A stretch of DNA of 64,000 nt from Cupriavidus pinatubonensis (GCF_019602855.1 NZ_CP080766.1:1488001-1552000), one strand, 5' to 3'. Shown: positions 1 to 9,698, counted from the first letter of the stretch. Numbers and translations are program-made. The notes: a model not told the origin generated them from the letters alone.

Positions 1-629
1 CCACACGTGCCACGCACCGGCCCGCAAGGCAGCTTCTGCGCCGGCGCCGGACGTGGATGCTGATGGTGTGTTTCGGCGTGATGAACGGCGGCTATGCCTC
101 GCTCGTTGCGTGGCTGGCGCCGTTCTACCAACAGCACGGCTGGAGCGTCGCACGCAGCGGCAGCCTGGTAGCCGTGATGGCGATCGCCCAGGCGGCGGCC
201 GCCCTGCTGTTGCCCACCCTGGCAGCGGCCCGCCAGGATCGCCGCGCATGGATGGCGGCCGCGCTCGTCATGCAGGCCGCGGGCTTTGCCGGCCTGGCCC
301 TGTGGCCGGAATGGTCGCCGTATGCCTGGGCTGCGATCGGCGGTGCCGGGCTCGGCGGCTGCTTTGCGCTGTACCTGGTGGTGGCGCTGGACCATCTGCC
401 CGATCCGGAAAGCGCCGGCGCACTGGGCGCATTGATGCAGGGTGGTGGCTTCCTGCTGGCGTCACTGGCGCCGTGGATCACGGCCGCGCTGCATTCGCGC
501 ACCGGCGATTTCATGGCGGGCTGGTGGTTCCACCTTGGCTGCGTCGCGTTCGTGGCCGCGCTCACGCTGCGCCTGAACCCGGCGCGCTATGCCGTGTCGA
601 TGACGGGCGCCCCGTCGATGGCCCGATAG
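1..629 (+). CDS. MFS transporter, CynX/NimT-like (C-terminal part, cut by window edge)
   Basis: The reading frame is open from the first bases of the window, so this is the last 208 residues or so of a longer protein. It is rich in hydrophobic helices separated by short basic loops (for example RQDRRAW), as in the second half of a 12-helix major facilitator permease. The Gly/Ala-rich helices and the loop DHLPDPESAGALGALMQGGG resemble the CynX/NimT (cyanate / 2-nitroimidazole) branch. It would be an inner-membrane secondary transporter; the substrate cannot be told. An ATG at 57 lies inside the frame, but residues upstream are also plausible coding sequence, so I treat the gene as partial. The family call is by recognition only. 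Confidence 0.75.
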   Translation, partial: TRATHRPARQLLRRRRTWMLMVCFGVMNGGYASLVAWLAPFYQQHGWSVARSGSLVAVMAIAQAAAALLLPTLAAARQDRRAWMAAALVMQAAGFAGLALWPEWSPYAWAAIGGAGLGGCFALYLVVALDHLPDPESAGALGALMQGGGFLLASLAPWITAALHSRTGDFMAGWWFHLGCVAFVAALTLRLNPARYAVSMTGAPSMAR

Positions 630-672
630 GTCCTGCACGGCAGGAACTGCATCGCACTGGCCGGGCTCCACG

Positions 673-816
673 TCAGCGCGGCGTAGCGCGCTCGATGATT
701 GCGCTGACGTCGGCGGAATCGGGGTCGGCGGCCACCGGCAGCGCAAACAGCGCGCCCGCCGCGGGCGTCAGGCCCTGCACGATACGAAGGGCGATCAGGA
801 TAAGCATGACCGGCAT
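673..816 (-). CDS. Possible small membrane protein (47 aa)
   Basis: This short frame starts at an ATG preceded by GGGAGG four bases upstream. It encodes a hydrophobic N-terminus (MPVMLILIALRIVQG) followed by a short polar tail ending in ERATPR. One membrane helix or an uncleaved signal sequence is likely. I recognise no family. It is convergent with the MFS gene that ends at 629. Without homologues it could be a chance frame in GC-rich DNA. Confidence 0.3.
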   Translation of the reverse strand: MPVMLILIALRIVQGLTPAAGALFALPVAADPDSADVSAIIERATPR

Positions 817-1302
817 GGCGCCTCCCTGCATGGTTGCCCGGGAATGCCGCAAGCAGCGCAAGCTTCGTGCCACAGCCCCGACGCCTTGCGGGCCATATGC
901 GGCATCGAGGCGGCACCAGTCCGGCACCGGCGCCGGGAAAGTGTTGCCCCATCCCGAGGCAGGAATGCCCCAAGCGTACCCAATTCTGCGTACTGCGGTA
1001 CAGCCCCATGCGTCATGTCGTGGGCGGCCGGGCGAGTGCGCCACCCCAAAATCCTTTGCGAGATCTATTTCCGATGTAACGCCACATTACCTTTCGCGGA
1101 CGAAAACGGGCCGCTTCTGCCGGCCCGGCGCGCAGCCCGCGAACCCTTGTGCGGCAAGGGCTTGATGGCAACGGAGTGAAGCCGCGCAGGACTCGGAGCC
1201 TCGCATGCGTCATGTGAGACAGCCTTACAAGTGCAACCACTCAGCGCGGGGCCGCGTCGCTACATTGAAGCCGTGTTCAACGCGAACCGTCCGGAGCCTC
1301 AC
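817..1302. other. Intergenic region with one isolated iteron
   Basis: No convincing gene is seen; the long frames crossing it have unnatural Arg/Pro/Ala composition. It holds one exact copy (975-990) of an iteron also found at the replication origin at 56775. The last 100 bases should contain the promoter for the small lipoprotein gene. Confidence 0.4.
975..990 (+). repeat. Isolated chromid iteron (16-mer)
   Basis: The sequence CGTACCCAATTCTGCG is identical to the origin iteron at 56775-56790, over 55 kb away. It lies in an intergenic region. It could be a RepA-binding site outside the origin. Confidence 0.6.
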
Positions 1303-1428
1303 ATGAAACGCGCCCTCTGCCTGGCCGTGCTGCTGTCCACCACCGCAGCGCTGCTTTCCGCCTGCATCGTGGTACCGCCTCGCGGCGGGCCGCCGCCCCG
1401 CTACCACTACTACCACGACCGCTACTGA
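1303..1428 (+). CDS. Small lipoprotein (41 aa)
   Basis: The protein begins MKRALCLAVLLSTTAALLSA followed by Cys, which is a signal peptide ending in a lipobox (LLSAC). The mature part is only about 20 residues, rich in Pro, Gly, Tyr and His (PRYHYYHDRY). It should be lipid-anchored in the envelope. The ATG at 1303 follows CGGAGCC, a weak ribosome-binding site, and is chosen because it starts the signal peptide. It is followed 38 bases later by another exported-protein gene with similar Pro/Tyr/His content, so the two may be co-transcribed. Function unknown. Confidence 0.6.
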   Translation: MKRALCLAVLLSTTAALLSACIVVPPRGGPPPRYHYYHDRY

Positions 1429-1466
1429 TACCGCCGGGCCGTCCACCAGACACCAGGAGAACCAAT

Positions 1467-1784
1467 ATGAAACGCCAGATCCTTCTCGCCGCAGCCGTTC
1501 TCGCCGCCGGAGGTACCTTCGGCCTGCTCAGCCCCGCACAGGCCCACGATGGCCCGCCCGCCTACAGCTATGGCCACCCGCCGCCCGCGCCGCGCTACGA
1601 GCCGCGCCCGCCGGCACGTCCGGGCCAGGCGTGGGTGCCGGGCCACTGGGTCGCAAGTGGCAGCCGCTACGACTGGCGCGGCGGCTATTGGCAGGCACAG
1701 CGCGCAGGATACCGCTACGTCCCCGACCGGTGGGTGCAGAGCCCTCGCGGCTGGGTCATGCGCCCAGGACACTGGGTGCGCTGA
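1467..1784 (+). CDS. Exported WxxGxW-repeat protein (105 aa)
   Basis: A clear signal peptide (MKRQILLAAAVLAAGG through AQA) is followed by a Pro-rich stretch and Trp-centred repeats: WVPGHW, a YDWRGGYW segment and RPGHW at the C-terminus. This is the pattern of the YXWGXW / WxxGxW repeat family, small secreted or periplasmic proteins common in Burkholderiaceae; the function of the family is not established. The ATG follows AGGAGAACCAAT, a good ribosome-binding site. The gene follows the small lipoprotein gene on the same strand. Confidence 0.7.
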   Translation: MKRQILLAAAVLAAGGTFGLLSPAQAHDGPPAYSYGHPPPAPRYEPRPPARPGQAWVPGHWVASGSRYDWRGGYWQAQRAGYRYVPDRWVQSPRGWVMRPGHWVR

Positions 1785-2456
1785 CCGAACGCCAGGTTGG
1801 TGGCAAGACCCCGGAGCAGCAGTGCCGCACGCTGCTCCGGCCTCATCCCGAGAGGGGAATCCCCCCTCCTCCAGAAGCACTAGATCGCGTGTCCGCGCAA
1901 GCGCTTCAAGCGCCGCTGATATCGAGAAACATTGTCATCGGATGACGTTTCATAATTGCGCCATTGAATGAATCGGGATTTTCTTTTACCCCCCGAAGGG
2001 GTTATAAAATCCGTACGCAACGACACTAAATAACGGAATCGGTTTCAACCCTGCAACCATCCGGCAAAGCCGTGTCTCAGTTGTGATACGGTTGCGAACC
2101 CTTCGGGAAATGACGTCTTCAAGACAATACCCCTCGGTATGGCGGGATTTTCGGAGGGTATTATGAAGGCTGATTCATTCCCCCCTTGTCCGATGCCGTA
2201 TTAGCCCCGCTTGCAATCCATACCACCACCCCATAAGATGGTTTTAAGCCGATTTAGGAGCGAGAAACTTTCGGGTTCGGGTTCGGGTCATCTTCCAGCC
2301 GCCGACAAGTTCCGAGCAGAAGAACGGAACAGGCCGGACATGGAAGCACGGGGGTCAGGGCAGTCAGCGGGCCGCAGCAGCGCGTCCGCTTGCCATGCAA
2401 TGTCTCCCCATACGCAAAGCGCCCGCATTCCCTCCCGAGTAACGGGGAGTGAAACA
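1785..2456. promoter_or_regulatory. Long upstream region of the EPS regulator gene
   Basis: This 670-base gap has no gene I can support, although the regulator's frame stays open back to 2211. It is AT-richer than its surroundings around 1960-2160. It contains a short CCCC-GAA-GGGG dyad at about 1992 just before TTATAAAAT, and a larger dyad in which ATACCC near 2130 faces GGGTAT near 2157. These are candidate promoter or operator elements for the regulator gene at 2457; which are used cannot be told. Confidence 0.35.
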
Positions 2457-3404
2457 ATGAACGCCTTGCTGATCGAGGAGCATCCTCTGCTCCGGCTCGG
2501 GCTGCTGCAGATGCTCGAGAACATCCAGGATTCGGGTCACGTCGCGGCGCTTGCGCCTGACGAACTCGGGAGAAACGACAACGTGCCGCACAATGCCGAC
2601 CTGCTGGTGTTCGGCATGCCGGCGGACACACGCATCGGCTGGGGGCAACTGCAGGTCGCACGCGAACTGCTGTCGCCGCAGCGCATCCTGATCCTGGCCG
2701 ACCAATTGCCACTGCACATGCCAGATGCGGACAGTGCGCGCAGCGTCTGCGGCTGCCTGCCAAAATCGGCTTCGCTGGCAGTGATCGAGGCCGCCATCCG
2801 GCTCGCAGTATCAGCAGTGCAAGGCCTGCTGTTCAGCGCGGAGATCGGCACCATGCCGTCGGCATCGCGCCCGGCGCTGCCCGTCACCCAATCGCTCGCA
2901 TCCGCCGCGCCGCTGCCGCCAACGGCCCAGGCCGACCCGCTGTCCTCGCTGGCAACGTGCGCCAGCGCCCCGCGCGGCGCACTGCGCAGCAGCGTTGCCG
3001 TGCGCGACCTGACTGGCCTCAGGCCCGGACAGCCACTGTCCGGCAGCTCGCGCCCGAGCGAGCCGCCCGCCGACGCCGAGCCAAGCTATGACGAAGCCGA
3101 GATGCTCAAGATCACGCCGCGCCAGTACGAGGTACTGGTGCTGCTGGCACGCGGCTATCCGATCAAAACCGTCAGCCGCATGCTGAACATCTCCGTGGCC
3201 ACGGTGAAGAGCCATGCCTGCACGCTCTACCAGCGGCTCAAGGTCCGCAACAAGGGCGAGGCCGTCTACGCCGCCCTGCAGCGCGGCGCCACGCTGGAAT
3301 GGGTCAGCGGCGACGAGCGCGTGACGCGGGACAGCAGCATGCGCCCGGTAGTTGCGCGCCACAGCGAAACGGCCGTCTACGAGGCCGCCAGCCCGACGAT
3401 CTGA
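2457..3404 (+). CDS. LuxR-family regulator with degenerate receiver domain
   Basis: 315 residues from the ATG at 2457 (GGGGAG upstream). The frame is open further upstream, but the aligned paralogue at 37889-38785 starts at the same point (MNALLIEEHPLLRLGL against MATILLIEPHPLLRLGL). The N-terminal ~120 residues look like a response-regulator receiver, but the strand that normally ends in the phospho-acceptor Asp reads LLVFGMP, so it is a pseudo-receiver. A low-complexity linker follows. The C-terminal LuxR-type helix-turn-helix reads ITPRQYEVLVLLARGYPIKT and continues with NISVATVKSHACTLYQRL. It stands at the left end of the EPS cluster and probably controls it without classical phosphorylation. 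Confidence 0.8.
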   Translation: MNALLIEEHPLLRLGLLQMLENIQDSGHVAALAPDELGRNDNVPHNADLLVFGMPADTRIGWGQLQVARELLSPQRILILADQLPLHMPDADSARSVCGCLPKSASLAVIEAAIRLAVSAVQGLLFSAEIGTMPSASRPALPVTQSLASAAPLPPTAQADPLSSLATCASAPRGALRSSVAVRDLTGLRPGQPLSGSSRPSEPPADAEPSYDEAEMLKITPRQYEVLVLLARGYPIKTVSRMLNISVATVKSHACTLYQRLKVRNKGEAVYAALQRGATLEWVSGDERVTRDSSMRPVVARHSETAVYEAASPTI

Positions 3405-3482
3405 ACGTCAGCACCAGCGCCGCGCCCGCGTGACAAGACGGGCCGGCGCTGCCCCGGGCATCCCGGGACCGAGGGGTCAGCC

Positions 3483-4412
3483 ATGCCAGCCAGCACTTTC
3501 CTGCCCATGTTTTCCGTGTGCGTCTGCACGCGCGACAATCCGGACGGCCTGCGGCAAACGCTGCAGTCGATCTTCGAATCCACCATGCCGCCGCACGAGA
3601 TCCTCGTGTCGGACGACAGCAGCAACTACGACACGCGGCAGATGATGCGCGAGTCGTACGCCACCATTCCGTACCTGGAAGGCCCCAGGCGCTCGCAGGC
3701 TGCGAATCGCAACCGGCTCGTGCGCGCGGCGACCGGCTCCCACGTGCTGTTCCTCGACGACAGGACGCTGCTTGGCCCGACGTTCCTGCAGCAGATGGCG
3801 GAGCGGATTGCGGATGACTACATCCATTGGGCACAGGCTGAGGATGGAGGGACGCCGCTGATTCTGACGGGGCTGGTGTTGCGGGACGGGCTCTGTTGCA
3901 GGCCGTGCAAGGTGTCGTTCCTGGGCTATCCGTTGCCCGAACATAGAAATGGCGAACGGATTTGCTCGGTCGTGCTGCATGGCGCAGTGTTTCCACGCGA
4001 TCTGTTCGCGACCGAATGGTTCAATGAGCAACTCGCGCCCGACTATGATGTCAACGAACTGGTGGATCGCGCGGTTCATATGTGGAGGCATCGGATTGAA
4101 CTAGTGCCAAGTGCGGTGAACCGAAATCTGGCCATTGCAGCCTCGCCCGAAGAACCCGTGCTCAACGATGCCTCGCGGTTTTACGCCATGTTTCGTGGCT
4201 ACAAGAGCCTTCAGCATCGCCCCTTCACGGCATTGGCGTTCGCCTTGCTCGCATGGACCGAGATACTATGGAGGTGTGTAAGGACTGACGGCGTGCAAGG
4301 GGCAGCCACCGCTTGGCGGACGATTGGCCAGCTTCGGAGACTGCTGCGCGAATGTAGCAACGAGTATCCGGGACTCAGCGACCGGGCAAGGTTTCCGGGC
4401 ACTGCGGCCTGA
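3483..4412 (+). CDS. Glycosyltransferase family 2
   Basis: 309 residues. The N-terminus FSVCVCTRDNPDGLRQTLQS and the following EILVSDDSS segment are the GT-A nucleotide-binding start of family 2 glycosyltransferases. The second acidic motif (HVLFLDDRTLLGP, about residues 83-95) would bind the metal and sugar nucleotide. It should act at the cytoplasmic face of the membrane, adding a sugar to the lipid-linked repeat unit. The ATG follows GAGGGG. It lies 78 bases after the regulator gene on the same strand and converges on the GNAT-like gene, with 5 bases between them. Codons in the second half look less GC-biased than in the first. Confidence 0.8.
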   Translation: MPASTFLPMFSVCVCTRDNPDGLRQTLQSIFESTMPPHEILVSDDSSNYDTRQMMRESYATIPYLEGPRRSQAANRNRLVRAATGSHVLFLDDRTLLGPTFLQQMAERIADDYIHWAQAEDGGTPLILTGLVLRDGLCCRPCKVSFLGYPLPEHRNGERICSVVLHGAVFPRDLFATEWFNEQLAPDYDVNELVDRAVHMWRHRIELVPSAVNRNLAIAASPEEPVLNDASRFYAMFRGYKSLQHRPFTALAFALLAWTEILWRCVRTDGVQGAATAWRTIGQLRRLLRECSNEYPGLSDRARFPGTAA

Positions 4413-4417
4413 CGGCC

Positions 4418-5509
4418 CTATCGCGAGCAAGCCTCGCTCGCGGCGAGGGTTTCTTCGACGCCGTCATCCAGCGCGTCTGCGATGTCGCGTCTATACGCGG
4501 GGAAATACCCCTTCAAATCAGACAGCACGGACTCATCGCCATCGCATAGCCGCACATATCGCTCCGGATGGACAACCACTCGCTGAGTCTTGAAAACATG
4601 GGTGTCGGGAGAGAATCCCCGCTTGAAATTGAACAGAGAGTCCGCGGACGACCCGCCGACCCCGCCACCCAGGTGTAGGCGCTTGAGGCCTCGATCCCGC
4701 CCCCAATTGCGTGCCGCTTGCGCAATAACTTTGCTGGGGTACCGGTGCTGGTATCGCTGGTCTGTCCCAACGAGATGGTATTGGATGATTCCGGCTTCCC
4801 ACGCCACCGAAAACAGCGTGGCTCCGATGATTTCCCCAGCCTCTTTCGCCACGAAGAGTCTCAGGTTTGCGCCTGCCTCTGCAACCAGCGCGTGGTAGTA
4901 GCGTTCGTCAAAGAAGTAGCTTGGCTCAGCGCCCAAGCGGCGCATCGTTTCATTGTAGAGGCGGATAAACGTCGGCAGTGCAACAAAATCTCTATCGATA
5001 TGGACCGTCACGCCAGCCTTGACAGCCTTGACGATGTTTCGGCGATGATTGATGCGCGTCTCACGCCAGTGTTCTTCCTCGGTCTTGGTCAAGTCTATGG
5101 ACACAGTCATGCCTTGCTCAACGATCTCCCCGACAGAACTCTGCCAGTCGGCATTCAGCAATGGATGCAATCGAATGAACCACGAGATGCAACCCGTCTT
5201 ACGCAAGCGGCCGACGATTGCGCGCAAGGCTTCGTCGATGAAATCGCTGGAGGTAGCTTCGCTGAAGATCGGACCGCCATATCCGTACGGCGACACCGCG
5301 TCCCACCCTTCGGCGTCTACCTGCCTGCGAATGATCGGCACAAGCAGTTCGCTCTGGCCGTCGGTAGCGTAGACAGCGCGGGCCTTGCCCCCGTCGCTGA
5401 ACTCGGAGGCTCGCATCCAACCGGGCAAATGGTAGCAATCGTGCGCGCACCGCTTGAGCAGAGCCGCCCATTCTGAAGCCGAGGTGTCCAGGAAACCGAC
5501 TCGTACCAT
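4418..5509 (-). CDS. FemAB-like / GNAT-fold acyltransferase
   Basis: 363 residues; the ATG at 5509 has a strong upstream GGGGGGAG. The pattern fits the FemAB-like (BioF2-like) double-GNAT proteins often found in EPS loci. It has an N-terminal GNAT half with SPYGYGGP, a central TRINHRRNIVKA stretch, and a second half with LFVAKEAGEIIGATLFSVAW, YHLVGTD and LHLGGGVGG. Such proteins transfer acyl or aminoacyl groups; with a carrier-protein aminoacylation cassette 20 kb away, aminoacyl transfer to a sugar is a possible role (inference). It is convergent with the GT2 gene. The substrate is unknown. Confidence 0.7.
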   Translation of the reverse strand: MVRVGFLDTSASEWAALLKRCAHDCYHLPGWMRASEFSDGGKARAVYATDGQSELLVPIIRRQVDAEGWDAVSPYGYGGPIFSEATSSDFIDEALRAIVGRLRKTGCISWFIRLHPLLNADWQSSVGEIVEQGMTVSIDLTKTEEEHWRETRINHRRNIVKAVKAGVTVHIDRDFVALPTFIRLYNETMRRLGAEPSYFFDERYYHALVAEAGANLRLFVAKEAGEIIGATLFSVAWEAGIIQYHLVGTDQRYQHRYPSKVIAQAARNWGRDRGLKRLHLGGGVGGSSADSLFNFKRGFSPDTHVFKTQRVVVHPERYVRLCDGDESVLSDLKGYFPAYRRDIADALDDGVEETLAASEACSR

Positions 5510-5796
5510 CTTCTCCCCCCGATAAGCGGCATGATGCGCTCACACGGTGAGCGGGTGCGAACGCTTCCACGCATCGGCGCACCGGCTGTAGCAGCCAGTG
5601 CCCACTGGGGGACGTCGCACTGAAGGATCGACTCCAGTCTCACGATAGCAGACCGACCTCGCCCTTCCCATCATGGCTTCACCTGATTCTTATTGCAGAC
5701 ATTAATCTACGGACCGCCGCAGGACGCGGAATGGCAGTCCGCTATCGCGGTCGCGACCCAACGATGCATGCAACGCAGATCGCGGCGCCCATCACA

Positions 5797-6993
5797 TCAC
5801 CCGTCCACCGGCGCACCGCAGGCCACTGCCTGCGATGCTACCCGCGAGGCGACTTCTGCGGTCTTGCGCATCTGCGCTTCCGTCAGCGTGGGATGCACCA
5901 GGAACATGAGGCTGGTTTCGCCAAGCGCCCGGGCAGCAGGCAGCCTGTGCCGAGGTCTCAATCCGGTACTCTCGAACGCCTTCTCGAGATAGACCTCCGA
6001 GCAACTCCCGGCATAGCACGGAACGCCCTGTGCATGGATTTCCGCAATCATCCGATCCCTTGTCCACCCATCGCGTAATGCTTCGGGACGCACGAAGGCG
6101 TAGAACTTGTACCAGGCGTGCTGCATATGGGAGGGATGCTCGGGCAGCCTCAATGCCGAACATGACTTCAAAGCCTCCGTCAGCATCGCTGCGTTATCCG
6201 TGCGTCGCGCATGCCATTGCGGCATCCGGCCAAGCTGAATACGGCCGATCGCCGCCTGAATTTCCATCATGCGCCAGTTCGTGCCGAACGAGTCGTGGAC
6301 CCAGCGGAACCCGGGCGGGTGATCGCGCTCGTAGACGGCCTCCCAGCTCTTGCCATGATCCTTGAATGACCACATGCGCGACCACAATTCCCTGTCGTTC
6401 GTCGTCACCATGCCACCTTCACCGCCCGTGGTCATGATCTTGTCTTGACAGAAGGACCATGCGCCGATGTCACCGATCGTGCCCACCGATTGCCCCTTGT
6501 ATCGGGCGCCGTGGGCCTGAGCGCAATCCTCGACCACCTTCAGCCCATGCGCTCGGGCCAGCGCCATGATTTCATCCATCTCGCAGGGCAATCCCGCCAG
6601 ATGCACACACAGGATGGCTTTGGTACGTGTGGTAATTGCCGGCGCGATCGTTGCTGCGCAAATGTTCCCGCTGTCTTCATCCACATCGGCAAACACCGGA
6701 GTCGCGCCAGCATTGACCACGCACGATATGCTGGCGATGAAAGTCCGTGGCGTCACGATGACTTCATCGCCCAAGCCGATGTCAAGGGCCTTGAGCGCAA
6801 GGTCCAGCGCCAACGTGCCATTGGCCAGGGCAATTGCATACCTTGCGCCCGACCAGGCCGCAAACTCGGATTCAAACTGACGACACTCTGTCCCGGTCCA
6901 GTAATTCACGCGATTGGACAAGAGCACCTGGCCAACCGCTTCAGCTTCTTCGGCAGTGAAACTCGGCCAGGGTGAAAATTGCGTGTCCAGCAT
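5797..6993 (-). CDS. DegT/DnrJ/EryC1/StrS aminotransferase (PglE-like role)
   Basis: 398 residues from the ATG at 6993, which has GGAGAGG upstream; the longer frame to 7086 lacks such a site. It is a PLP-dependent sugar aminotransferase: ALANGTLALDLALKALDIG at the substrate-binding start, VVEDCAQAHGA (PLP ring Asp), and SFCQDKIMTTGGEGG with the Schiff-base Lys. With the neighbouring 4,6-dehydratase (7457) and NeuD-like acyltransferase (20901) it would form the three steps from UDP-GlcNAc to an N-acetylated 4-amino-6-deoxy sugar. It is transcribed divergently from the dehydratase gene. Confidence 0.85.
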   Translation of the reverse strand: MLDTQFSPWPSFTAEEAEAVGQVLLSNRVNYWTGTECRQFESEFAAWSGARYAIALANGTLALDLALKALDIGLGDEVIVTPRTFIASISCVVNAGATPVFADVDEDSGNICAATIAPAITTRTKAILCVHLAGLPCEMDEIMALARAHGLKVVEDCAQAHGARYKGQSVGTIGDIGAWSFCQDKIMTTGGEGGMVTTNDRELWSRMWSFKDHGKSWEAVYERDHPPGFRWVHDSFGTNWRMMEIQAAIGRIQLGRMPQWHARRTDNAAMLTEALKSCSALRLPEHPSHMQHAWYKFYAFVRPEALRDGWTRDRMIAEIHAQGVPCYAGSCSEVYLEKAFESTGLRPRHRLPAARALGETSLMFLVHPTLTEAQMRKTAEVASRVASQAVACGAPVDG

Positions 6994-7456
6994 AGGATCC
7001 TCTCCATCGTTCCTATCAACGCAGCGTCTACCTGCTCCGCAGTGAGGCTTCTTCGTCTGTGACAAGGCTTCCGGCAGCCACAGCACTTCAGTTTCTTATC
7101 TAATCAGAGTTGGACGGCTCCATGAAGCTAGCCAAGTGAATTAGAACGCCCGGCTGATGCCAGCGATGCTGGGAAAGTAACGATTCCGATTCTGCGCCTC
7201 ATCGGTGGCACGCTGCGTTCGGCAGCGAACACAGAGCCGCTTCTGGTGACAGGCAACGCATGAATAATGTCCCTAACGAAGGCAGATCCAGGCGGACTGC
7301 TTCCGCAACGTTCCTGTACTCGCCTTGACGCCACCGATGAGTCAGCTGTCGCGCTCTGCAAGACGGCGACTGGACTTCGGGGGCACTTTGGAACCCGAAA
7401 GCGAGCGGTTCGACTGAAAGCCCCGCTCAAGGTCCAGTAGAAAAGAGCTCCCGAAA
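6994..7456. promoter_or_regulatory. Divergent intergenic region
   Basis: About 460 bases between divergent sugar genes, which must contain both promoters. No gene, terminator or strong dyad was seen. A 12/16 match to the chromid iteron at 7181 is too weak to call. Confidence 0.35.
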
Positions 7457-9451
7457 ATGAGGATCTACCCTCCCGTCTGGCTAACGTCCCTTCCTCGTCG
7501 TCAAAAGATTGCGCTGATGGTCTGCGCGGACCTGATTGCCCTTCCCGTGTGCTTTTCGCTGGCGCTGTTCCTGCGTGCCGGCAATACAGAACTACTCCAC
7601 CAGTACGGGTTCTTGCCTTCACTGATCATCTCGGCCTGCACAATTCCGGTGTTCTCATACAGCGGACTGTATCGAATGGTCGTTCGATACTTCGACCTCA
7701 GGGTCCTGTGGGTCTCCGGTGCAAGCCTGGCTTGTCTGGTTGCCCTGACTTACGCGCTATCTTATCTCGTGACTATCGGCCACCTTCCCAGGACCGGCCT
7801 CCTCATCTACTGGTTCATCGCGTTCTCATACGTCGTCATCTCGCGCTTCCTGGCGCGGGCCGTCATCACGCGCGCGCAACAGCGCAAACAGACAGGCGAC
7901 CGCGATGTCCTGCGGGTTGCCATCTTCGGTGCTGGTGAAGCAGGGGCGCAACTAGCCACCGCCATGCGCGCAAGCTCGGGCCACCGACCTGTCTGCTTCT
8001 TCGATGACGACATCTCACTCGACAAGAAGATCTTCTCCGACCTCCCTGTGTACTTCAGCGACAACATGAAGGACCAGATCAACCAGTTGGGCATCAACGA
8101 GGTCGTGCTCGCAGTTCCCTCTCTCTCCATCAAGCGTCGCAAGCAAATCGTTGACAAGCTGCACCGGTACGCAGTCAGTGTTCGAACGCTCCCGACACTG
8201 CTTGAGCTTGTCGACCGCAAGATCACCATGCAGTCGGTGCGAGACATCAAGATCGAGGATTTGCTGGGCAGGGATATCGTGCCGCCGCGAGAAGAGTTGT
8301 TTGCAAGATGCACCCACAGAAAAGTCGTGATGGTTACGGGCGCAGGAGGTTCCATCGGCAGTGAATTGTGCCGGCAGATCGCCAGCCGCCAACCCAGCAA
8401 GCTCATACTGTTCGATCATTCCGAATTCGCGCTATACGTCATAGAGCAGGAGCTGCGGCGCACGTTTCCCGAGTTGCAGATCGTCGCGCGCATCGGCTCT
8501 GTCTGCGACGTCGAAGCCGTGGCGGCCGCCATGCGGGGTCAAAGGATCGATTCGATCTATCACGCCGCGGCCTACAAGCATGTACCGATGGTTGAGGCCA
8601 ACATGCCAGAGGGCATACGCAACAATGTCCTTGGGTCCGCAACGATCGCCAACATGGCCGATCATTTCGGCGTAAAGACGTGCGTCTTGATTTCCACGGA
8701 CAAGGCGGTACGTCCAACCAACATCATGGGTGCCAGCAAGCGCATTGCAGAGTTGGCGTTTCAGGCTGCCGCGTCACGGCCGAATACGAGCACCACGTTT
8801 TCGATGGTTCGCTTCGGCAACGTACTGGGCTCGTCCGGCTCGGTTGTTCCACTGTTCCGCAAGCAGATCCGCGCCGGCGGCCCGGTGACCATCACGCACC
8901 CGGACGTCATCCGCTTCTTCATGCTGATTCCCGAAGCGGCACAGCTGGTCATCCAGGCCGGCGCCATGGCCCAGGGCGGAGAGGTCTTTGTCCTCGACAT
9001 GGGCAAGCCGGTCAGGATTACGGATCTTGCCCGCACCATGATCGAGATGTCCGGGCTTGTCGAGAAGACACGCAAGAATCCCGCTGGCGATATCGAAATC
9101 AAATTCGTCGGCTTGCGCCCCGGCGAGAAGCTCTACGAGGAGTTGCTGATCGGTGGGGAAGTGACGCCAAGCGAGCACGAACGCATCATGTGTTCGCACG
9201 AGCCCTTCCTGGAAGAATCGGAGTATCGCGAGAAGCTTGGCAAGCTGTTGGCAGCCTGTGAATCCCGTGATGATCTCGCGATCCAGCTGGCGGTGCAAAA
9301 CCTGGTGCCCGAATACGCTCCCTACAGCTCGCTGGACACGCCGCGTGACAGTACAGCGGTTGCGGACGAGTCCCGGCAACCGACGCCATTGCCAGTGCTC
9401 AATCTGAAGCCCGCGCAAGCCGGGATCTCCGGAATCTCTGGCGGCTCCTGA
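7457..9451 (+). CDS. Membrane-bound nucleoside-diphosphate-sugar 4,6-dehydratase (WbpM/PglF/CapD type)
   Basis: 664 residues. Four N-terminal membrane helices come first, then a CoA-binding-like Rossmann domain (AIFGAGEAGAQLATAM, about 155-170). The catalytic extended short-chain dehydrogenase domain follows, with GAGGSIGSELCRQ (about 297), DSIYHAAAYKHVPMVE and STDKAVRPTNIMGASKR. Met replaces the usual Tyr of the YxxxK pair, as in WbpM/PglF proteins. These convert UDP-GlcNAc to the 4-keto-6-deoxy sugar at the inner membrane. It is the first gene of a plus-strand run of EPS genes reaching about 15.3 kb. Confidence 0.9.
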   Translation: MRIYPPVWLTSLPRRQKIALMVCADLIALPVCFSLALFLRAGNTELLHQYGFLPSLIISACTIPVFSYSGLYRMVVRYFDLRVLWVSGASLACLVALTYALSYLVTIGHLPRTGLLIYWFIAFSYVVISRFLARAVITRAQQRKQTGDRDVLRVAIFGAGEAGAQLATAMRASSGHRPVCFFDDDISLDKKIFSDLPVYFSDNMKDQINQLGINEVVLAVPSLSIKRRKQIVDKLHRYAVSVRTLPTLLELVDRKITMQSVRDIKIEDLLGRDIVPPREELFARCTHRKVVMVTGAGGSIGSELCRQIASRQPSKLILFDHSEFALYVIEQELRRTFPELQIVARIGSVCDVEAVAAAMRGQRIDSIYHAAAYKHVPMVEANMPEGIRNNVLGSATIANMADHFGVKTCVLISTDKAVRPTNIMGASKRIAELAFQAAASRPNTSTTFSMVRFGNVLGSSGSVVPLFRKQIRAGGPVTITHPDVIRFFMLIPEAAQLVIQAGAMAQGGEVFVLDMGKPVRITDLARTMIEMSGLVEKTRKNPAGDIEIKFVGLRPGEKLYEELLIGGEVTPSEHERIMCSHEPFLEESEYREKLGKLLAACESRDDLAIQLAVQNLVPEYAPYSSLDTPRDSTAVADESRQPTPLPVLNLKPAQAGISGISGGS

Positions 9452-9698
9452 CGACAGTTACGAGTACCAGTCCCGCTTGCCGCGTGCACCACGCGGCCAA
9501 GGACACCGTTCCGCTGGCGGCAGCCGGACCTGGACCTGGCACACCGCACTCACGCGAAGCCCAGCCGCAATCAAGCGCTCCGCGTTTGTACGCCAAGACA
9601 CGAAGCCCTGCGCACAGGGCGCCGCATGCCCACGATAATTCTTTAAAAGTCCCACATCCATGCCGCCGCCAGGCCCACTCACCACGGAGATTTTGGTC

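Noticed and set aside
7181..7196. Iteron-like CGATTCCGATTCTGCG
   Set aside because: Only 12 of 16 positions match and the TACCC core is lost; such matches are expected by chance.
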